From contig DATBCD010000010.1 of the NCBI GenBank assembly GCA_036270655.1, positions 1-9,892 on the forward strand: a stretch of DNA of 9,892 nt, written 5' to 3'. The notes under the pieces were generated by a model. It was not told the DNA's origin and ran no database searches. It saw only the letters and a list, made by a program, of their open reading frames with translations. Both the position numbers and the translations under genes were made by a program. Position 1 is the first letter of the stretch; the number at the start of each line of letters is the position of its first letter. This stretch comes from VBCK01 sp036270655. Lineage in GTDB: Bacteria; Pseudomonadota; Gammaproteobacteria; Burkholderiales; Burkholderiaceae_F. Positions 6,391-9,892 of this stretch are shown in pieces.

Positions 6391-6867
6391 ATGCCCGGAA
6401 TCGATCTGGACAAGACCGACCGCCGCATCCTGGAAGTGCTGCAGGCCGACGGCCGCCTGACCAATCAGGAAGTCGCCGACCGCGTGTCGCTGTCCGCATC
6501 GCCTTGCCTGCGCCGCATCAGACGGCTGGAGCAGCTGGGCGTGATCCGTCAGTACGTCGCCTTGCTCGAACCCCAGCGCATCGGGCTCGGACTGCTGGCA
6601 TTCGTCAACCTGCATCTGGAGAAAAGGATGCCGCATGACGACTTCAAGGCGCGCGTGCAGGCCTGGCCCGAGGTGGTCGCCTGCTTCGCGATGACGGGCG
6701 AGATGGACTACTTGCTGCGGGTGCACGTCGAGGACCTGCCGCATTTTTCACGCTTCGTGATGGAGCAGGTGCTGAAGATGCCGGGCGTGATCGATGTGAA
6801 GTCGAGCTTCGCGCTGGAGGTTGTCAAGGACACGACGGCGCTGCCGCTGCGTCAGCTCGGGGTCTGA
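6391..6867 (+). CDS. Lrp/AsnC-family transcriptional regulator
   Basis: A 158-residue protein with the standard Lrp/AsnC layout. The N-terminal helix-turn-helix spans ~6-60 (LDKTDRRILEVLQADGRLTN, then NQEVADRVSLSASPCLRRIRRLEQLGVI). The C-terminal ligand and oligomerisation domain spans ~68-150, including the loop TGEMDYLLRVHVEDL that lies near the effector site. Such proteins form dimers or octamers and bind amino acids. Being divergent from hppD-phhA, it probably regulates phenylalanine/tyrosine breakdown and itself; this is inference from context. The start is fixed by an in-frame TAA directly before the ATG. No Shine-Dalgarno sequence is present, so translation may be leaderless or weak. 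The specific ligand cannot be read from the sequence. Confidence 0.93.
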   Translation: MPGIDLDKTDRRILEVLQADGRLTNQEVADRVSLSASPCLRRIRRLEQLGVIRQYVALLEPQRIGLGLLAFVNLHLEKRMPHDDFKARVQAWPEVVACFAMTGEMDYLLRVHVEDLPHFSRFVMEQVLKMPGVIDVKSSFALEVVKDTTALPLRQLGV

Positions 6868-6975
6868 GCCCCTTCTTGTGCGCTCTGGCACTCGATCCGT
6901 GCGGCCTGTCGCATCCGGGTGCACGTGGCCGGCGCGGCGTCGTAGAGTTCCGGCTGGCTTCGATACTGGAAGAAC

Positions 6976-8433
6976 ATGTCCTACCCCCAATCGTCCGCGG
7001 ATGAGCCGGCCGCCTCGCCGCACAAACCGGCTGCCACGGAGCCGCCGGACGGGCGGCCGCACGCGTTGTCCGGCGCCGGCCGTTCCGCGGCCGGCGCGCT
7101 GGGGCGCGCGGCTTCGCGCTTCGGCAACTGGCTGGCATCGATCGGCTGGTTCAAGTTCTTCTTGCTGGCGTTCCTGATTCTGGCTCTGTCGGCGCTGTTG
7201 CAGTCGTTGCGCCCACGCGCTCCAGACGAGTCGGATGCGAAGCTCCCGGTCGACGTACAGGTCAACGTCGACTCCAAAGGGCTTCACATAAAGCCTCCCG
7301 CGCACGCGCCCCCGCACGTTGAGATCGGCGAGCACGGCATCCGTGTTCAGAACGAAGAAAACGGGCGCAAGCAGTCGGTGGTGATCGACCGGCACGGCGT
7401 TCGTGTCGAGCAGGCCCCCCTGCCAACCAGTCCGGGCGAACCGGCATCGGCGCCATCGTCCGCCCCGGCCGCGCCCGCCGCTCCCGGACAGAAGGGCGAA
7501 GCGGGCGGGCAGCCCGAGGTCACGGTTCCGCCCGAGGCGCTGTCCGACCCCGACAAAGTGGCCGAGGCGGTGGATGCGGCCAAGGACAAGATCGACGAGA
7601 TCGTTCAGGAGCAGGTCGATCGCAAGCTGGCGCGCCACGGCGGCCTGCACGTCCCCGACCCGTTGCCGGATTTGTCGGACCTGGCTCTGGTGGCGGTCTT
7701 TGTGGGGCTGATCCTGAAGATCGCGCTTGGCTCCAAGCGCCGTGCCGAATCGCGCGCGCAGGCCGCCGACGCGGTGGCGGCCGAGGAAGGGCTGAAGCGC
7801 CAGTTGGCCGAGGCCCAGCTGAAGACCATGCAGGCCCAGGTCGAGCCGCACTTCCTGTTCAACACGCTGGCCTCGGTCGATTACCTGATCGAAACCGACC
7901 CGGCGCGGGCCTCGCGGATGCAGAAGAACCTGATCCAGTACCTGCGGGCAGCGGTGCCGCAAATGCGACAGGCTTCTTCGACACTTGGCCAGGAGATCGC
8001 GCTGTGCAGGTCGTACCTGGAGATCCTGAAAGTGCGGATGGAAGACCGGCTGCAGTTCGCGATCACGATGCCGGCCGGCTTGTCGACCGCCTCCTTTCCG
8101 CCGATGATGCTGCAGACGCTGGTGGAAAACTCGATCAAGCACGGGTTGGAGCCCAAGCCGGAGGGAGGAACGCTGACTTTGAATGCCGACGTGGTCGACG
8201 GCAACCTGCGGGTCGCCGTCAGCGATACGGGCCTCGGGTTCGGCACGGCCGCCTCGGGCGGCAGCGGCGTGGGTCTGGGCAACGTGCGGGAACGGCTGCA
8301 GGCCTTGTTCGGCGCCCGTGGCCGTCTGACGATCGAGGCCAATTCCCCCGGCGGGACGATCGCGACCATCGTAGTGCCGTATACGCTCGGCACGGCGGGG
8401 CCGGCGCCGCAGACCTCGCCTCAGGCCGCGTAA
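6976..8433 (+). CDS. LytS/YehU-type sensor histidine kinase with repeat-bearing periplasmic segment
   Basis: A membrane sensor kinase of the His_kinase (PF06580-type) family, paired with the LytTR regulator downstream. Layout: Pro/Ala-rich cytoplasmic N-terminus 1-56; membrane helix ~57-77; periplasmic part ~78-234; second helix ~235-252; coiled coil ~255-288; phosphoacceptor His292 in QVEPHFLFNTLASVDYLI; ATPase domain with N box LVENSIKHGL (382-391), DTGLGFG (417-423) and GSGVGLGNVRERL. The periplasmic part matches no sensor domain I recognise. It has three similar units (VNVDSKGLHI, VEIGEHGIRV, VVIDRHGVRV) spaced 19-20 residues, then a Pro/Ala linker (~147-187) and a charged amphipathic helix (~190-222). 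A GGAAG ribosome binding site precedes the ATG. Signal unknown. The gene begins 108 bases after the Lrp-type regulator and may have its own promoter, though none was recognised. Confidence 0.93.
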   Translation: MSYPQSSADEPAASPHKPAATEPPDGRPHALSGAGRSAAGALGRAASRFGNWLASIGWFKFFLLAFLILALSALLQSLRPRAPDESDAKLPVDVQVNVDSKGLHIKPPAHAPPHVEIGEHGIRVQNEENGRKQSVVIDRHGVRVEQAPLPTSPGEPASAPSSAPAAPAAPGQKGEAGGQPEVTVPPEALSDPDKVAEAVDAAKDKIDEIVQEQVDRKLARHGGLHVPDPLPDLSDLALVAVFVGLILKIALGSKRRAESRAQAADAVAAEEGLKRQLAEAQLKTMQAQVEPHFLFNTLASVDYLIETDPARASRMQKNLIQYLRAAVPQMRQASSTLGQEIALCRSYLEILKVRMEDRLQFAITMPAGLSTASFPPMMLQTLVENSIKHGLEPKPEGGTLTLNADVVDGNLRVAVSDTGLGFGTAASGGSGVGLGNVRERLQALFGARGRLTIEANSPGGTIATIVVPYTLGTAGPAPQTSPQAA

Positions 8434-8456
8434 GAGGCAGGGCCCGAATCCGGACC

Positions 8457-9227
8457 ATGACCGCTGCGCGCGCGATCATCGCCGACGACGAACGATTGAT
8501 GCGCGAGCAGTTGCGCGCCCGGTTAAGCGAGGTCTGGCCGGACCTGGAAGTCGTCGCCGAGGCGAAAAACGGGCAGGAGGCCGTCGAGCTGGTGCAGCAG
8601 CTGCGGCCGAACCTGGCCTTTCTGGACATCCGGATGCCGGGTCTGACCGGCGTGGAGGCGGCGCGCGCGATCGGCAGCGCCTGCCACATCGTATTCGTGA
8701 CCGCATACGGCGAGTTCGCGATCGAGGCCTTCGAGCAGGGCGCGGTCGACTACGTGCTGAAGCCGGCCGAGACCGCCCGGCTCGAGGTCACGGTAAGCCG
8801 GCTGAAGCAGCGGCTGCAGGCCCCGCCTCCCGATCTGGGGGCGCTGCTCGATCGGCTCTCGCGCAAGCTGGATGCGGTCGCGTCGGGCCAGCGCAGCGCG
8901 CCGTTCCTGCAGTGGATCCAGGCCACGGTCGGCCAGCAATTGCGCCTGATCCCGGTCGGCGAGATCCTGTTTTTCGTGTCCGACGAGAAGTACACGCGCG
9001 TTCAAACAGAGACCTACGAAGCGCTGATCCGGGTACCGATCCGGGAGCTGGTCGAGCAGCTCGATCCGGAGCTTTTCTGGCAGATCCATCGCTCCACGAT
9101 CGTCAACGTGCGCGCCATGGCCAGCGTCGTGCGCGACCTGCGCGGCCGCCAGCTGGTGACGTTCAGGAACCACCCGGAGAAGCTGGAGGTCAGCCGCAGC
9201 TTCTCCCACCTGTTCCGGCAAATGTAG
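8457..9227 (+). CDS. LytTR-family DNA-binding response regulator
   Basis: A 256-residue response regulator. The receiver domain (~1-120) has the acidic pair Asp10/Asp11, phosphoacceptor Asp57 in FLDIRMPGLTG, Thr82 in FVTAYGEFA and Lys102 in VDYVLKPAE. The LytTR DNA-binding domain (~148-256) shows EILFFVSDEKYTRVQTETYE and FWQIHRSTIVNVRAM, then a strand region ending SRSFSHLFRQM. Members of this group (LytR, AlgR and relatives) bind direct repeats with a 10-base-strand beta domain rather than a helix-turn-helix. The gene follows the kinase stop by 23 bases, so the two are surely cotranscribed. The ATG at 8457 was chosen because the receiver begins right after it; an open frame runs further upstream but overlaps the kinase. 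Targets cannot be assigned from sequence. Confidence 0.95.
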   Translation: MTAARAIIADDERLMREQLRARLSEVWPDLEVVAEAKNGQEAVELVQQLRPNLAFLDIRMPGLTGVEAARAIGSACHIVFVTAYGEFAIEAFEQGAVDYVLKPAETARLEVTVSRLKQRLQAPPPDLGALLDRLSRKLDAVASGQRSAPFLQWIQATVGQQLRLIPVGEILFFVSDEKYTRVQTETYEALIRVPIRELVEQLDPELFWQIHRSTIVNVRAMASVVRDLRGRQLVTFRNHPEKLEVSRSFSHLFRQM

Positions 9228-9323
9228 CTTCTCGCGCCAGCGCGGACGTTAGTTGGCGCTAACATACTGATTCTTGGCCAGGATCGCAGCGGCCGCTGGC
9301 CCGCCTGCCGTATGGCGCTGCGG

Positions 9324-9338
9324 GTGTCAATTTGACAC
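9324..9338. promoter_or_regulatory. 15-bp palindrome overlapping the tRNA promoter -35 box
   Basis: GTGTCAATTTGACAC is a perfect palindrome (7-bp arms around one T). Its right arm contains the TTGACA -35 hexamer at 9332-9337. A protein bound here would block RNA polymerase. It resembles a dimer-binding operator, but no specific regulator can be named. It could also be a chance consequence of the strong -35 box. Confidence 0.4.
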
Positions 9339-9360
9339 AGCTGCGTCGGGCTAACATAAT
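9332..9360 (+). promoter_or_regulatory. Sigma-70-type promoter of the tRNA-Tyr/Gly/Thr-tuf cluster
   Basis: A consensus -35 TTGACA (9332-9337) is followed after exactly 17 bases by CATAAT (9355-9360), one mismatch from TATAAT. Transcription would start near 9367, a few bases before tRNA-Tyr at 9374. The GC-rich bases after the -10 (GCGGTTCCC) resemble the discriminator of stringently controlled stable-RNA promoters. Confidence 0.85.
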
Positions 9361-9373
9361 TTGCGGTTCCCTC

Positions 9374-9460
9374 GGAGGGGTGCCCGAGCGGTTAAAGGGG
9401 GCAGACTGTAAATCTGTTGGCCTTGCGCCTACGTTGGTTCGAATCCAACCTCCTCCACCA
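9374..9460 (+). tRNA. tRNA-Tyr(GTA)
   Basis: An 87-base class II tRNA with long variable arm. The acceptor stem pairs GGAGGGG (9374-9380) with CTCCTCC (9450-9456) with one G-T wobble, then A and an encoded CCA (9458-9460). The anticodon loop CTGTAAA carries GTA at 9408-9410, flanked by CAGA/TCTG. The T arm is GTTGG-TTCGAAT-CCAAC. First RNA after the promoter and typically the leading tRNA of this cluster. Confidence 0.97.
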
Positions 9461-9625
9461 TAGCCGCCCTGCGTACGGGTGTCAGTGGTTTGCCGGTGGG
9501 ACGGAAGCGAATCGGGATGCAGTCGCGGGTCGGGGTGTTAACTAACCAACTAAATAATCGGTTCGGGTTTGGCGGGTGCGGGAAACGGCGTCGGCCGCCG
9601 GGGGCGCGGGCTCACTGCGGCGCAG

Positions 9626-9645
9626 GTACAGAGATGTACAGAGAT
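9626..9645. repeat. Tandem 10-bp duplication in the Tyr-Gly tRNA spacer
   Basis: GTACAGAGAT occurs twice in a row (9626-9635 and 9636-9645) and is followed by a third partial copy GAGAT, just upstream of tRNA-Gly. No function is evident. It may be replication slippage in untranslated spacer. Confidence 0.7.
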
Positions 9646-9655
9646 GAGATGGCGG

Positions 9656-9729
9656 GCGGGTGTAGCTCAATGGTAGAGCAGAAGCCTTCCAAGCTTATGA
9701 CGAGGGTTCGATTCCCTTCACCCGCTCCA
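9656..9729 (+). tRNA. tRNA-Gly(TCC)
   Basis: A 74-base tRNA. The acceptor stem GCGGGTG (9656-9662) pairs fully with CACCCGC (9719-9725), followed by discriminator T and encoded CCA (9727-9729). The D arm is GCTC-AATGGTA-GAGC and the T arm GAGGG-TTCGATT-CCCTT. The anticodon loop CTTCCAA has TCC at 9688-9690. The outermost anticodon-stem pair is a G-A mismatch (GAAGC/GCTTA). It lies 195 bases after tRNA-Tyr in a spacer that contains no gene. Confidence 0.97.
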
Positions 9730-9754
9730 CGCTTCAACCGTCTCGGCAAGAACG

Positions 9755-9829
<75 letters not shown>

Positions 9830-9851
9830 CGATTTAGGAGGAACTGGCGAC

Positions 9852-9892
9852 ATGGCCAAGGGCAAATTTGAGCGGACCAAGCCGCACGTGAA
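9852..9892 (+). CDS. tuf: Elongation factor Tu, N-terminal fragment (cut by window edge)
   Basis: EF-Tu delivers aminoacyl-tRNA to the ribosome. Only 13 codons are visible, reading MAKGKFERTKPHV, the highly conserved EF-Tu N-terminus. A near-perfect Shine-Dalgarno AGGAGGA (9836-9842) precedes the ATG by 9 bases. The linkage tRNA-Tyr/Gly/Thr-tuf is the standard bacterial arrangement and supports the call despite the short fragment. Confidence 0.93.
   Translation, partial: MAKGKFERTKPHV

Noticed and set aside
4539..6638. A 699-codon open frame on the plus strand
   Set aside because: It lies antisense to phhA and hppD, whose catalytic motifs are intact, and has the Arg/Gln/Val-rich composition of GC-rich antisense frames.
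6748..8142. A 464-codon open frame on the minus strand
   Set aside because: It is antisense to the Lrp-type regulator and histidine kinase and shows only low-complexity Arg/Gly/Leu-rich sequence.
9234..9259. Possible terminator after the response regulator (GCGCCA with TGGCGC)
   Set aside because: The stem is only 6 bp with a 14-base loop and has no following T-run, so intrinsic termination is not supported.

Overview
The window looks like chromosome from a GC-rich betaproteobacterium, most likely Burkholderiales. The clues are a gspC gene divergent from a gspGHIJKL run, a tRNA-Tyr / tRNA-Gly / tRNA-Thr / tuf cluster with encoded CCA ends, and the overall family make-up. This placement is inference from gene order and composition; no genus is claimed.

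Positions 1-4240 hold part of a type II secretion system (T2SS). On the minus strand run gspG, gspH, gspI, gspJ, gspK and the first 121 codons of gspL (cut by the window edge). All are tightly packed or overlapping. gspC lies divergently on the plus strand. The major pseudopilin (GspG), all four minor pseudopilins (GspH-I-J-K), the inner-membrane clamp GspC and the start of GspL are therefore present. gspD, gspE and gspF are not here. The 5' end of gspK is occupied by a 182-bp palindromic REP-like element that is read through in frame.

Positions 4245-6867 hold aromatic amino-acid catabolism. hppD (4-hydroxyphenylpyruvate dioxygenase) is followed by phhA (phenylalanine 4-hydroxylase) in a two-gene minus-strand operon. 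A divergent Lrp/AsnC-family regulator is the likely local controller. PhhA makes tyrosine from phenylalanine; after transamination by an enzyme encoded elsewhere, HppD converts 4-hydroxyphenylpyruvate to homogentisate. A 17-bp dyad lies directly before the regulator's start codon.

Positions 6976-9227 encode a LytS/YehU-type sensor histidine kinase with an unusual repeat-bearing periplasmic segment, and a LytTR response regulator. They form a plus-strand two-component pair of unknown output.

Positions 9228-9892 hold a strong sigma-70-type promoter whose -35 box sits inside a perfect 15-bp palindrome. It is followed by tRNA-Tyr(GTA), tRNA-Gly(TCC), tRNA-Thr(GGT) and the first codons of tuf (EF-Tu), the translation cluster that normally continues into secE-nusG-ribosomal protein genes.
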